A stretch of DNA of 64,000 bases from Alphaproteobacteria bacterium (GTDB taxonomy: Bacteria; Pseudomonadota; Alphaproteobacteria; Ferrovibrionales; Ferrovibrionaceae): positions 124,001 through 188,000 of the forward strand of contig JAFKFH010000006.1 in assembly GCA_017307375.1 (NCBI GenBank), in the 5' to 3' direction. A program made the translations under genes and the position numbers. Positions 1-8,049 of this stretch are shown in pieces. Position 1 is the stretch's first letter. Each line of letters starts with the position of its first letter. Under the pieces are notes generated by a model. It saw only the letters and a program-made list of their open reading frames with translations. It searched no databases and was not told where the DNA came from.

Positions 1-247
1 CCGCGCCCTGGGCGCTCGCCTGCCCGACGATGCCGTGGCCCGCAACATGGCGTTCGCCCTGAACCGGGCCGATCCCGCGACCCGGTCGTCGATGCTGGAA
101 GACCTCGAGCGCGGCCGGCCGCTGGAACTCGACTCACTGGTCGGGTCGGTGGTGCGCCTGGCGGCCCGTGCCGGGGTGGATGTCCCGTTTCACCGCATGG
201 CGCATGCGGTGCTGGGGGTGCACCGCGACGGGCATCAGTCGCGATAG
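1..247 (+). CDS. 2-dehydropantoate 2-reductase (ketopantoate reductase) family, C-terminal fragment
   Basis: Only the last ~81 codons are in the window; the frame is open from base 2 and stops with TAG at 245-247. The end carries the ketopantoate reductase C-terminal pattern: SSMLEDLERGRPLELDSL followed by VVRLAARAGVDVP. In this family that helix helps form the pantoate site of an NADPH-dependent reductase. The fragment cannot separate true PanE from the many catabolic paralogues of the family. It converges on the class II aldolase gene and overlaps its 3' end by 13 bases. Confidence 0.75.
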   Translation, partial: RALGARLPDDAVARNMAFALNRADPATRSSMLEDLERGRPLELDSLVGSVVRLAARAGVDVPFHRMAHAVLGVHRDGHQSR

Positions 248-1002
248 CCGGGATCGAGCCGGTCGAGCTTGCGGGTGAGTGCCGCGAATTCGCGTTCGCC
301 GGGGGCCCAGCCGAACCCGGCCTTGGCCTGGGCGGCCGCCAGGTCCTGCACCTCGGGCGAGGGCATTTCCAGGGGCTGGTTGCCGGCCAGGGCGGCGACC
401 TGCATGCGGCAGGCGCGGTCCAGGTAGAACATGTAGATGAAGGCTTCCGGGATGGTGCGGCCGACGGTCAGCGTGCCGTGATTGCGCAGGATCATCAGGT
501 TCCTGTCGCCGAGATCGGCGACCAGCCGGGCCTTCTCGCCCTCGCGCAGCGCCAGGCCCTCATAGGCATGATAGGCAATCCTGCCCCAGTACAGCATCGC
601 CGTCTGCGTCAGCGGCAGCAGGCCGTGCTTCTGTGCCGATACCGCCGAACCGGCAATGGTATGCAGGTGGATCACGCAGTGTACGTCCGGCCGCCCGGCG
701 TGAACCGCCGAATGGATGACAAAACCCGCCGGGTTGATCGGGCCTGCGCCCTCGTCGACGATATGGCCGGCCAGATCGACCTTGACGAGGTTCGACGCCG
801 TCACCTCCTCGTAGAGCAGCCCGAAGGGATTGAGCAGGAAATGATCCTCGGGCCCCGGGACGCGGGCGGAGATATGGGTGTAGATCAGGTCGTCCAGCCC
901 CAGCATGGCGAAGATGCGATAGCAGGCGGCGAGTTGCACCCGTACCTGCCATTCCTCGGCACTGATCCCCGCGCGCCGGGTTGCCGTTGCCGTCTGGGCC
1001 AT
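235..1002 (-). CDS. class II aldolase/adducin family protein
   Basis: The 255-residue protein fits the zinc-dependent class II aldolase/adducin fold (fuculose-1-phosphate aldolase type). Visible family features are the THISARVPG segment, the VIHLHT zinc-histidine motif near residue 117 and the ILRNHGTLTVG motif with a third histidine. Many such paralogues decarboxylate or cleave small hydroxy-acids; the substrate cannot be read from sequence. An upstream in-frame ATG at 1071 exists, but the ATG at 1002 follows a purine-rich GGAAAGGAAG site and gives a normal N-terminus, so it was chosen. The gene is divergent from the PhyH oxygenase, with an inverted repeat between them. Confidence 0.85.
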   Translation of the reverse strand: MAQTATATRRAGISAEEWQVRVQLAACYRIFAMLGLDDLIYTHISARVPGPEDHFLLNPFGLLYEEVTASNLVKVDLAGHIVDEGAGPINPAGFVIHSAVHAGRPDVHCVIHLHTIAGSAVSAQKHGLLPLTQTAMLYWGRIAYHAYEGLALREGEKARLVADLGDRNLMILRNHGTLTVGRTIPEAFIYMFYLDRACRMQVAALAGNQPLEMPSPEVQDLAAAQAKAGFGWAPGEREFAALTRKLDRLDPGYRD

Positions 1003-1065
1003 CTGCGCTTCCTTTCCCCGTCTCTTCCGGCCAGGGTCGTACCGTCCCGCTCGATGGTCAACAAA

Positions 1066-1081
1066 AAACAAATACTTGTTT
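1066..1081. promoter_or_regulatory. inverted repeat between divergent genes, possible operator
   Basis: AAACAA-ATAC-TTGTTT has perfect 6-bp arms and lies in the 133-bp gap between the class II aldolase and the PhyH oxygenase. Its position suits a repressor site acting on both promoters. No regulator is encoded next to it, so the assignment is inference. Confidence 0.35.
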
Positions 1082-1135
1082 GGTAAATGGAGCGGCCTAG
1101 ACTGGCCGCCGAGATTTCCATGGGAGGAAATGCCG

Positions 1136-1942
1136 ATGCTGACCGAAACCCAGGTTTCAGCCTACCGCGATCGCGGTTTCGTGCTGATCCCAGGCCTTTT
1201 CGACGCTGCCGAGCTCAGCGTCTTGAACGATGCGGTCGCCGATCTCGGCCGGCATGACGGGCCCGAGGTGATGCGCGAGGCCGATGGGCGGCCGCATGTC
1301 GTCTATGGTATGCACCGCCTGGACGACCGGCTCGCCGCGCTGGCGCGGCACCCGCGGATCGTCGCGATCGCGCAGGCGCTGATCGGCAAGCCGATCTACG
1401 TCCACCAGTCGCGGGTCAACGTGAAGCAGTATCGCGGCGCCGTCGTCGATTGGCATCAGGATTTCGGCACCTACCATCGGGTCGACGGGGTGCCACGGCC
1501 GGACGGCATCATGATCTCGATCTTCCTCGACGACATCTCCGATCTGAACGCGCCGCTGCTGGTGGTACCGGGCACGCATCATTCCGGCATCGTCAGCGAG
1601 GCGCGCATCAACCCGGAAGCCGAGGATGCCGGCCGCGCGGCGAAGTATCGCTACGACATCAGCGAGGAAACGCTCGGCGGCCTGGTCAGGCAGCACGGGC
1701 TGGAATCGGTGACCGGGCCGCGCGGGTCGGTGCTGTTCCTGCACATGAACGTCGTGCACGGCTCGACCGTGAACATCACGCCGTTCCGTCGGATCATCCT
1801 CTATCTCAACGTCTGCGCGACCGACAATCGCGGCGAGACCTTTGCCCGGCCCGAATATCTCGCCGCCCGCGATTTCGGCGCGATCGAACCGCTGGGGCCC
1901 GACTGCCTGACCCGCTTTGCCCGGAGTGGTGCCAATGCGTGA
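1136..1942 (+). CDS. phytanoyl-CoA dioxygenase (PhyH) family Fe(II)/2-oxoglutarate oxygenase
   Basis: The 268-residue protein carries the jelly-roll iron triad: H107-x-D109 in WHQDFGTYHRVDG and the distal H208 in VVHGSTVN, followed by an arginine pair (218-219) that would hold 2-oxoglutarate. The HxD segment resembles ectoine hydroxylase (EctD), but no ectoine genes are nearby, so a small-molecule hydroxylase of unknown substrate is the safer call. The ATG at 1136 is preferred over 1130 because GGGAGG at 1122-1127 sits 8 bases upstream of it. Its 3' end overlaps the HpaI-type aldolase start by 8 bases, so the two are translationally coupled. Confidence 0.85.
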   Translation: MLTETQVSAYRDRGFVLIPGLFDAAELSVLNDAVADLGRHDGPEVMREADGRPHVVYGMHRLDDRLAALARHPRIVAIAQALIGKPIYVHQSRVNVKQYRGAVVDWHQDFGTYHRVDGVPRPDGIMISIFLDDISDLNAPLLVVPGTHHSGIVSEARINPEAEDAGRAAKYRYDISEETLGGLVRQHGLESVTGPRGSVLFLHMNVVHGSTVNITPFRRIILYLNVCATDNRGETFARPEYLAARDFGAIEPLGPDCLTRFARSGANA

Positions 1943-2705
1943 CAATCCGGTCAAGACCCGGCTTGCCGCCGGCGAGGTGGTGCTGGGCACCATGGTGTTC
2001 GAGTTCGCCACGCCCGGCCTGCCGGCGCTGCTCGCCGCGTCGGGGGCGGAATTCGTGCTCTACGACATGGAGCATTCGGGGTTCTCGATTCCCGACATGA
2101 AGGTCCAGTTCGGCCTCTGCCGCGGCGCCGGCATCATCCCGCTGGTGCGGCCGCCCGAGAAGACCTACGAGACCGTCGCGCAGTTGCTCGACTGTGGCGC
2201 CATGGGCCTGATGCTGCAGAAGGTCGAAAGCGGCGCCGAGGCGGCGGAGATCGTTTCCTGGACGCGCTATCCCACCGCCGGCATCCGCGGCGCCTTCTTC
2301 GGCGGCGCCCATGACGATTTCACCGGTGGTTCGCTCGACGACAAGATGCGCAGGGCCGAGGCGCGCACGATCGTCATGCCGATGATCGAATCACGGGCCG
2401 GGGTGGCGGCGGTCGACGAGATCGTCGCGACGCCGGGCGTCGACGGCGTTCATCTCGGCCAGTACGACCTGTCGCTGTCGCTGGGCCTGCCCGGCCAGTT
2501 CGACCATCCCGAGATCCAGGGCGCGATCGACGCGATCCTCGCCGCCTGCCGGCGGCACGGCAAGTTTGCCGCCTGCATGGCGCCCACGGTCGACCTGGCC
2601 CGCGACTGGCGCGGCCGCGGTTTCACCCTGATTTCCTACGGCATGGATTCCGGCCTGCTGGCCGGGGCCCTGTCTGCCGGACTGAACGGCATCCGCGCCG
2701 GGTGA
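1935..2705 (+). CDS. HpcH/HpaI family aldolase (2-oxo-acid aldolase)
   Basis: At 256 residues this matches the metal-dependent class II pyruvate aldolases of the HpaI family (4-hydroxy-2-oxoheptanedioate aldolase type). Recognisable pieces are LGTMVFEFATPGLP at the N-terminus, FVLYDMEHSGFS with the metal-binding acid region, a VRPPEKTYETVAQLLDCGAMGLMLQ core and VDGVHLGQYDLSLSLG near residue 180. These enzymes split 4-hydroxy-2-oxoacids into pyruvate and an aldehyde. The start overlaps the end of the PhyH gene, so hydroxylation followed by retro-aldol cleavage is a plausible pair, though the substrate is unknown. Confidence 0.85.
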   Translation: MRDNPVKTRLAAGEVVLGTMVFEFATPGLPALLAASGAEFVLYDMEHSGFSIPDMKVQFGLCRGAGIIPLVRPPEKTYETVAQLLDCGAMGLMLQKVESGAEAAEIVSWTRYPTAGIRGAFFGGAHDDFTGGSLDDKMRRAEARTIVMPMIESRAGVAAVDEIVATPGVDGVHLGQYDLSLSLGLPGQFDHPEIQGAIDAILAACRRHGKFAACMAPTVDLARDWRGRGFTLISYGMDSGLLAGALSAGLNGIRAG

Positions 2706-2711
2706 TGATTT

Positions 2712-2733
2712 TTAGTCAAATGATTAATTAATC
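2712..2733. promoter_or_regulatory. AT-rich palindromes upstream of the acyl-CoA dehydrogenase pair
   Basis: This AT-rich patch in otherwise GC-rich DNA holds an imperfect repeat (TTAGTCA-AA-TGATTAA) and a perfect 12-bp palindrome GATTAATTAATC at 2722-2733. It lies 50-70 bases before the first dehydrogenase. It probably marks the promoter/operator of that pair; no cognate regulator is identified. Confidence 0.3.
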
Positions 2734-2783
2734 TTGCGGCCGAGGGTTGCGAAGCGCAGACTTGGAAAAAAGGGAGGATCGCG

Positions 2784-3869
2784 ATGAACTTCGATTTTTC
2801 CGACGAACAGCGCGAATTGCGCGACCAGGTCCGCCGCTTTCTCGCCCAGCACGCTAGTCCCCGTTCCGCCATCGCCGCCGGCGGCCATGACCCCGCCCTG
2901 TGGCGCGGCATGGCCGAACTCGGCCTGCTCGGCATCGCCATCCCGGAGGAATACGGCGGTGCGGGGGCGGGATATCTCGAACTGTGCGTCGTGGCCGAGG
3001 AGGTCGGCCGCGCCCTGGCGCCGGTGCCGTTCTCGTCTTCGGCCTGCCTTGCCGCCGAATTCATCCTGCAGGCCGGCAGCGAGGCGCAGAAGCGCGCCTG
3101 GCTGCCCCGGCTGGCGGATGGCACGGCGATCGCGGTGTTCGCCGCGGTCGAAGGCGTCGGCGATGCCGCGCCCGACCGAATCGCTGCGACCGTGTCGGGT
3201 GGACGGCTGACCGGCATCAAGTCGCCGGTACTGGATGGCGGTGTGGCCGATCTCGGCATCGTCGCGGCGCGGGGGGCCGACGGCATCGGTCTCTATCTTG
3301 TCGACCTGCGGGGGGCCGGGGTCGCGCGCAGCGGCCTCGACAGCATGGACCCGACCCGTTCGCTGGTCGAGATCCGCTTCGAGGGCGCACCGGCCGAACC
3401 TCTGGGCGAGGCCGGCTGGGATACCGTCGAACGTATGCTGGACCGTGCCGCGGTGCCGCTGGCCTTCGAGCAGGTCGGCGGTGCCGACCGGGCGCTGGAG
3501 ATGGCCCGCGACTACGCGCTGGAGCGTGTCGCCTTCGGCCGCCCGATCGGGTCGTTCCAGGCGGTCAAGCACATGCTGGCCGACATGTATGTCTCGGCCA
3601 CGCTCGCCCGCTCGAACGCCTACTGGGCGGCCTGGGCGCTGGCGACCGACGCCGCCGAGCTTGGCCAGGCCGCCGCCTCGGCCAGGGTCAGCGCGACCGA
3701 GGCCTTTGGCCATTGCGCCCGCAACAACATCCAGGTCCACGGCGGCATGGGCTTTACCTGGGAGTTCGACTGCCACCTGTTCTATCGCCGCGCCGCGCTG
3801 CTGGCGACCGCGCTGGGCGGGCCGGCGCTATGGGAAGACCGGCTCGTCGCGCAGTTGCGCGCGGCCTGA
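2784..3869 (+). CDS. acyl-CoA dehydrogenase, small-type subunit (FadE28-like)
   Basis: This 361-residue acyl-CoA dehydrogenase begins NFDFSDEQRELRDQVRRFL, followed by the LGLLGIAIPEEYGGAG helical domain. It has the DYALERVAFGRPIGSFQAVKH flavin/acyl helix near residue 250 and a QVHGGMGFTWEFDCHLFYRR C-terminal motif. This degenerate, short subtype is known from heteromeric dehydrogenases in which two unlike subunits share the active sites (the FadE28-FadE29 arrangement of steroid side-chain degradation). It is followed after 12 bases by a larger dehydrogenase, fitting that pattern. GGGAGG lies 7 bases before the ATG. The acyl chain oxidised is unknown. Confidence 0.88.
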   Translation: MNFDFSDEQRELRDQVRRFLAQHASPRSAIAAGGHDPALWRGMAELGLLGIAIPEEYGGAGAGYLELCVVAEEVGRALAPVPFSSSACLAAEFILQAGSEAQKRAWLPRLADGTAIAVFAAVEGVGDAAPDRIAATVSGGRLTGIKSPVLDGGVADLGIVAARGADGIGLYLVDLRGAGVARSGLDSMDPTRSLVEIRFEGAPAEPLGEAGWDTVERMLDRAAVPLAFEQVGGADRALEMARDYALERVAFGRPIGSFQAVKHMLADMYVSATLARSNAYWAAWALATDAAELGQAAASARVSATEAFGHCARNNIQVHGGMGFTWEFDCHLFYRRAALLATALGGPALWEDRLVAQLRAA

Positions 3870-3881
3870 GGGAGGCTCGAG

Positions 3882-5102
3882 ATGGACTTCGACGATACCG
3901 CCGAGGAAGCCGCCTTCCGCGCCGAGGCGCGCGCCTGGCTGCGGGCCAACGTACCGACCGAATACGAAGCCGACCTCAGGTCCTCGCCGTTCGGCCGGAT
4001 CGCGCTACGCAACCGCGACATCGTCGCGGCCTCGAAGGCCTGGCAGAAGCGCAAGGCCGAGGCCGGCTGGGCCTGCCTGCACTGGCCGAAGGACTATGGC
4101 GGCCGCGGTGCCAGCCCGATCGAGCGGGTGATCTGGCAGCAGGAGGAGGGGATCTATTCCAAGCTCTCCTCGCTGTTCATCGTCGGCCACGGCATGTGCG
4201 GCCCGACGGTGATGGCCTATGCCGACGAAGCGCAGAAGCGGCGCTACCTGCCGCCGCTGGCCGCCGGCGAGGAAATCTGGTGCCAGCTGTTTTCCGAGCC
4301 GGCCTGCGGCTCCGACCTCGCGGGCCTGCGCACGCGGGCCGAGCCCGACGGCGACGACTGGGTCGTCAACGGCCAGAAAATCTGGACCAGCCACGCCCAT
4401 CTTTCCGACTATGGCATCCTGCTGACCCGTACCGATCCCACAGTGCCCAAGCACAAGGGACTGACCATGTTCTTCCTGGACATGCGCAGCCCGGGGGTCG
4501 AGATCAGGCCGATCCGCCAGGGCGACGGCCAGGCCGAATTCAACGAGGTCTACTTCACCGACGTCCGCATCCCGGACGCCCAGCGGCTCGGCCGGCCGGG
4601 CGAGGGCTGGTCGGTGGCGCTGACGACGCTGATGAACGAGCGGCTGTCGATCGGCGCGGTGATGCCGACGGGCTTCCCCGAAATGCTCGCCTTCTGCTGC
4701 ACGCCCGGGCCCGACGGCCGCGCCCCGGTCGACGACAGCGCGGTGCGCAAGCGCCTGGCCCGCTGGGCTGCGCGCAGCTCGGGGCTGCGCTTCACCGCGC
4801 AGCGCTCGATCTCGGCGATGTCGCGCGGCAACATGCCGGGACCGGAGAATTCGATCGGCAAGCTGGTCGCCGGCACCATGATGCAGGAGATCGCCGGCTA
4901 CGCGCTCGAACTGATGGGGCCCGCCGGCATGATCGCGGGTGGCCAGTTCCAGGCGATGATGCTGCGCTCGCCCGCCACCCGGGTCGAGGGCGGTACCGAC
5001 GAGATCCTGCGCAACATCATCGCCGAACGCGTGCTGGGCCTGCCCGCCGACATCCGCGTCGACAAGGACGTGCCGTTCAATCAGATCGCACGGACCGGCT
5101 AG
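3882..5102 (+). CDS. acyl-CoA dehydrogenase, large-type subunit (FadE29-like)
   Basis: This 406-residue acyl-CoA dehydrogenase has the middle-domain flavin motif CQLFSEPACGSDLAGL near residue 138, the NGQKIWTSHAH segment and the C-terminal EGGTDEILRNIIAERVLGLP. The usual YEGT glutamate is replaced in EGGTDE, as in subtypes that take the catalytic glutamate from another position. It is probably one half of a heteromeric enzyme with the preceding gene. The ATG follows GGGAGG by 8 bases. It converges on the TetR gene with only 12 bases between, without an obvious terminator. Confidence 0.9.
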   Translation: MDFDDTAEEAAFRAEARAWLRANVPTEYEADLRSSPFGRIALRNRDIVAASKAWQKRKAEAGWACLHWPKDYGGRGASPIERVIWQQEEGIYSKLSSLFIVGHGMCGPTVMAYADEAQKRRYLPPLAAGEEIWCQLFSEPACGSDLAGLRTRAEPDGDDWVVNGQKIWTSHAHLSDYGILLTRTDPTVPKHKGLTMFFLDMRSPGVEIRPIRQGDGQAEFNEVYFTDVRIPDAQRLGRPGEGWSVALTTLMNERLSIGAVMPTGFPEMLAFCCTPGPDGRAPVDDSAVRKRLARWAARSSGLRFTAQRSISAMSRGNMPGPENSIGKLVAGTMMQEIAGYALELMGPAGMIAGGQFQAMMLRSPATRVEGGTDEILRNIIAERVLGLPADIRVDKDVPFNQIARTG

Positions 5103-5114
5103 GCGTCGCCGATG

Positions 5115-5741
5115 TCAGGGGCGGCGGGTCAGGGTTTCCAGCGCCCGCTTGAAGAACTCGCGCCGCGATTCCTTGTCGAAGACCAGCAGCGGCGCGACAT
5201 TGACCGACAGCAGGATGCGGGCACGCACCTCGGCCTCGCCGGCCTCGAAACCCAGGTCGCGGAAGGCCTGCGCCAGGAACGGCAGCACCAGGCTCTCCGA
5301 TTCGCTGACCGTGGCCGCGGCGCGGGGGTCCATCGTCGCCCAGATGCGCATGGCGTGGTCGAGCTCGAAGGTACGTTCCTGCAGCGACAGCTTGGCCAGG
5401 CGCTGGATGCGGGTGATCGGGTCGGGGTTGCCGACCATCGTCTGCTCCAGGACCCGCCGCACCCGGTCGGCCGAGAAATGCCGGGCAACGGCGCCGAGGT
5501 AATCCTCGAAATCGCTGAAATGGTGATAGAAGCTGCCGGTCGAGACGCCCAGTCGCGCCGTCAGTGCCGAAAGCTTGACCCCGGCGATACCCTGTTCGCG
5601 CAGGATGTCCTGGCCGGCCTCGATCCAGTCGACGCCGCTCAGCCGGCGATCGGCCGGCACCCGCTCGGCGGTCTTGGCCGTTTTCTTCGACGTGCTGGCG
5701 GCGCGGGCCGACTGGCGCCTGACTGTGCTTCGCAACGACAT
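5115..5741 (-). CDS. TetR family transcriptional regulator (probable local regulon repressor)
   Basis: The 208-residue protein has a lysine/arginine-rich N-terminal arm and then a TetR helix-turn-helix near residues 40-85 (AGVKLSALTARLGVSTGSFYHHFSDF, shown by its core LTARLGVSTGSFYHHF). A helical C-terminal ligand domain follows. It is divergent from the ABC operon and separated from it by a 189-bp region holding one copy of a 19-bp palindrome. The same palindrome occurs three more times in the next 16 kb, upstream of related catabolic genes. The simplest reading is that this protein represses itself and that regulon and is released by a pathway intermediate, often an acyl-CoA in such systems. 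Ligand and binding are inferred. Confidence 0.88.
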   Translation of the reverse strand: MSLRSTVRRQSARAASTSKKTAKTAERVPADRRLSGVDWIEAGQDILREQGIAGVKLSALTARLGVSTGSFYHHFSDFEDYLGAVARHFSADRVRRVLEQTMVGNPDPITRIQRLAKLSLQERTFELDHAMRIWATMDPRAAATVSESESLVLPFLAQAFRDLGFEAGEAEVRARILLSVNVAPLLVFDKESRREFFKRALETLTRRP

Positions 5742-5822
5742 CCCCGTATCCGACGCTCCCGTTTTGCAGGGTGGAACGATCTATATCACCACCGTCACGC
5801 AGAAGCGATGGACAGCTCGATC

Positions 5823-5841
5823 ATAACATAATATATGTTAT
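5823..5841. promoter_or_regulatory. ATAACAT palindrome, copy 1 (regulon operator)
   Basis: ATAACAT-AATAT-ATGTTAT has perfect 7-bp arms. It lies in the divergent region between the TetR gene (82 bases away) and the ABC operon (90 bases away). It is one of four copies of the same 19-bp motif in the window. Confidence 0.75.
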
Positions 5842-5930
5842 TGAAATGATGATTTGCCGGTCAGCCTAATGCGGGCCGGACGAGACGCCGGAAAACACGG
5901 TGCCGAAGAATCAGCTTGGGAGAGGAAACC

Positions 5931-7151
5931 ATGAACGACGACCACAGCGGCATCAGCCGCCGACGGCTGCTGCGCCACGCGGCTGCGGGATCGCTCCTGC
6001 TGCCGATGCCCTTCATCGCCCGCCGCGGCCTGGCCGACGAGGTGTTCCGCGTCGGCTGGATCCGGCCGACCACCGGCCGTCTCGCCTCGTCGTTCGCGCC
6101 GCTTTATGCCGGCGGGCTGATCGCGATCGACGAGATCAACGCCGCCGGCGGCATTCTCGGGCGCAAAGTCGTGATCCAGGAAGAGGATGACGAGGCCTCG
6201 CCGGCCAAGCAGCCGGCGGTGATCAAGCGGCTGAAGGATGCCGGCGTCTCCTACGTCGTCGGCCCGACCGGCTCGCCGCAGGTGCTGTCCTCGCTGGCCT
6301 TCACGACCCCGGCGCAGATGATCCAGTGCGGCATCGCCAATGCCGCCGACCAGGGCGACGCGGTCAAGTATCCCTACAACTACATGTGCGTCTGGTCGAC
6401 CGAGCAGGAGGGCGAGGCGGCCGCCGCCTACATGGCCAGCCAGCTCAAGATCCGCAAGATCGGCCTGCTGCAGGAATCGACGGCGTTCGGCGAACAGGCC
6501 GGCAATGCGACCCGGCGCAAGTTCAAGGAACTCACCGGCCAGGATCCGGCCTCGGTCCAGGTCTATCCGGCGACCGCGACCGACCTCGCCCCCTATGTGA
6601 AGAACCTGCAGGCGGCGGGCTGCGAAGGCGTGATCGTCTGGATGGCCAACACCGTGCATATCGGCATGGCCTTCAACGCGATGGCCCAGCAGAAATGGCT
6701 GCCGCCGGTCATCGGCCACGTCAACCTGTTCAACGACTCGCTGTTCGACCTGGTGCCGCTCGACGCGCTGAAGAACGTCTATGGCGTCTACTATCGGAAC
6801 TGGACCTATACCGACAAGGAACAGGTGCCGCAGCGCAACCAGGAACTGGCCAGGAAGCTTGCGGCGGTCGACCAGGCCAAGGGCATCAATGCCTTCATCG
6901 CCGGTTGCCCGCATTACGACTTCCTCTATCTGCTCAAGGCCGCGGTCGAGCAGGCCAAGTCGACCGAGGTGGCCGCGGTCAAGAAGGCACTGGACGGGGT
7001 GCGCGGCTACAAGGCCGTCCTGGGCACGATCAATTTCAGCGAGACCAGCCATGCCGGCATCGGCATGGAGGACGTGACCCTGGCCAGCGTCGCGTCGGCC
7101 AAGGATCCGCGTTCGTTCGGTGCCCTGCGCGAGCGTGCGCCGGGAGCCTGA
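5931..7151 (+). CDS. branched-chain-amino-acid-type ABC transporter substrate-binding protein
   Basis: The 406-residue periplasmic protein begins with a Tat-type leader (SRRRLLRHAAAGSLLLPMPF) and continues with a type I periplasmic binding fold: FRVGWIRPTTGRLAS, then DEINAAGGILGRKVVIQEEDDE and a KRLKDAGVSYVVGPTGS segment. It belongs to the LivK/HAAT family, which in soil bacteria also binds aromatic and other carboxylates. GAGAGGAAA precedes the chosen ATG. It heads an operon with permease, fused permease-ATPase, second ATPase and an acyl-CoA ligase, so the ligand is probably a carboxylic acid that is CoA-activated on entry. Confidence 0.9.
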   Translation: MNDDHSGISRRRLLRHAAAGSLLLPMPFIARRGLADEVFRVGWIRPTTGRLASSFAPLYAGGLIAIDEINAAGGILGRKVVIQEEDDEASPAKQPAVIKRLKDAGVSYVVGPTGSPQVLSSLAFTTPAQMIQCGIANAADQGDAVKYPYNYMCVWSTEQEGEAAAAYMASQLKIRKIGLLQESTAFGEQAGNATRRKFKELTGQDPASVQVYPATATDLAPYVKNLQAAGCEGVIVWMANTVHIGMAFNAMAQQKWLPPVIGHVNLFNDSLFDLVPLDALKNVYGVYYRNWTYTDKEQVPQRNQELARKLAAVDQAKGINAFIAGCPHYDFLYLLKAAVEQAKSTEVAAVKKALDGVRGYKAVLGTINFSETSHAGIGMEDVTLASVASAKDPRSFGALRERAPGA

Positions 7152-7175
7152 CACTCCTTACCGGGGAGGTAGCCG

Positions 7176-8048
7176 TTGTACCTCGATGTGCTGGTTCAGG
7201 CCCTGACCGCGGGCAGCATCTATGCCCTGGTCGGGGTCAGCGTGAACGTGATCTACCGCCCGACCAATACGTTCAATCTGGCCCAGGGCAACCTGGTGAT
7301 GCTCGGCGCGATCCTCTGCGCGACGATCCTGGGGCAGCTCAAGCTGCCCTGGTATCTCGCCGCCGGGATCACGGTCGTCGTCATCTCCGGGATCGCCTGG
7401 CTGACGCATCTGGTCGCGGTCGCGCCGATCCTGTCGCGGCCGGGCGGTGGCGGGCATGGCTGGCTGGTCTCTACGCTCGCCGTCGGCATCCTGATCGAGG
7501 ATGCGGTCGGCAAGATCGTCGGGCCGGACCCGCAGCGACTGCCGCCGCCGCCACCGCTGTCGACCGAGCTCGGCGCGCTGGGCGTATCCTCCTACCAGGT
7601 CGCGCTGGTCGCAGGCGTCGTCGCGATCGTCGCGGCCCTGGAAATCTTCTACCGCTCGCGGACCGGCCGCGCGATCCTCGCCATTGCCGAGGATCGCGAC
7701 GCCAGCCTGCTCTGGGGCATCGATCCGACCCGGCTGGCGCGGATGTCGTTCGTGCTGTCCGGTGTCGTCGCGGCGCTTGCCGGCATCCTCGCCGGGCCGG
7801 TGTTCTACGCGTCGGTCGGCCTGGGCGGTTCGCTGCTGATCAAGGGGTTCGAGGCTGCGGCGGCGGGCGGGATCGGCAGCAATCGCGGCGTGATCCTGGC
7901 TGGATTCTTCATCGCCCTGCTCGATGCGATCACCGCGCGGGCACTGGCGCCCGGCTACCAGGATGCGGTGAGCTTCGTTGCCGTCCTGCTGCTGCTGCTC
8001 GTCCGGCCGCAGGGGCTGATGGGGCGTACCAATCTGAGGACGGTGTGA
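7176..8048 (+). CDS. livH: ABC transporter permease, LivH type
   Basis: This 290-residue membrane protein has about eight hydrophobic segments and the LivH pattern: LTAGSIYALVGVSVNVIYR and TNTFNLAQGNLVMLGA at the N-terminus, and a cytoplasmic EAA-like loop around the RAILAIAEDRDAS segment near residue 170. The start is a TTG codon, supported by GGGGAGG 7 bases upstream and the expected N-terminal alignment. It would form half of the channel with the LivM domain of the next gene, which follows after one base. Confidence 0.9.
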   Translation: MYLDVLVQALTAGSIYALVGVSVNVIYRPTNTFNLAQGNLVMLGAILCATILGQLKLPWYLAAGITVVVISGIAWLTHLVAVAPILSRPGGGGHGWLVSTLAVGILIEDAVGKIVGPDPQRLPPPPPLSTELGALGVSSYQVALVAGVVAIVAALEIFYRSRTGRAILAIAEDRDASLLWGIDPTRLARMSFVLSGVVAALAGILAGPVFYASVGLGGSLLIKGFEAAAAGGIGSNRGVILAGFFIALLDAITARALAPGYQDAVSFVAVLLLLLVRPQGLMGRTNLRTV

Positions 8049-8049
8049 C

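Noticed and set aside
1066-1081. A fifth member of the 19-bp regulon operator
   Set aside because: The repeat AAACAA-N4-TTGTTT differs in sequence and spacing from ATAACAT-N5-ATGTTAT.
1136-1942. Ectoine hydroxylase (EctD)
   Set aside because: The HxD region is similar, but ectABC are absent and the neighbours are aldolases and acyl-CoA dehydrogenases.
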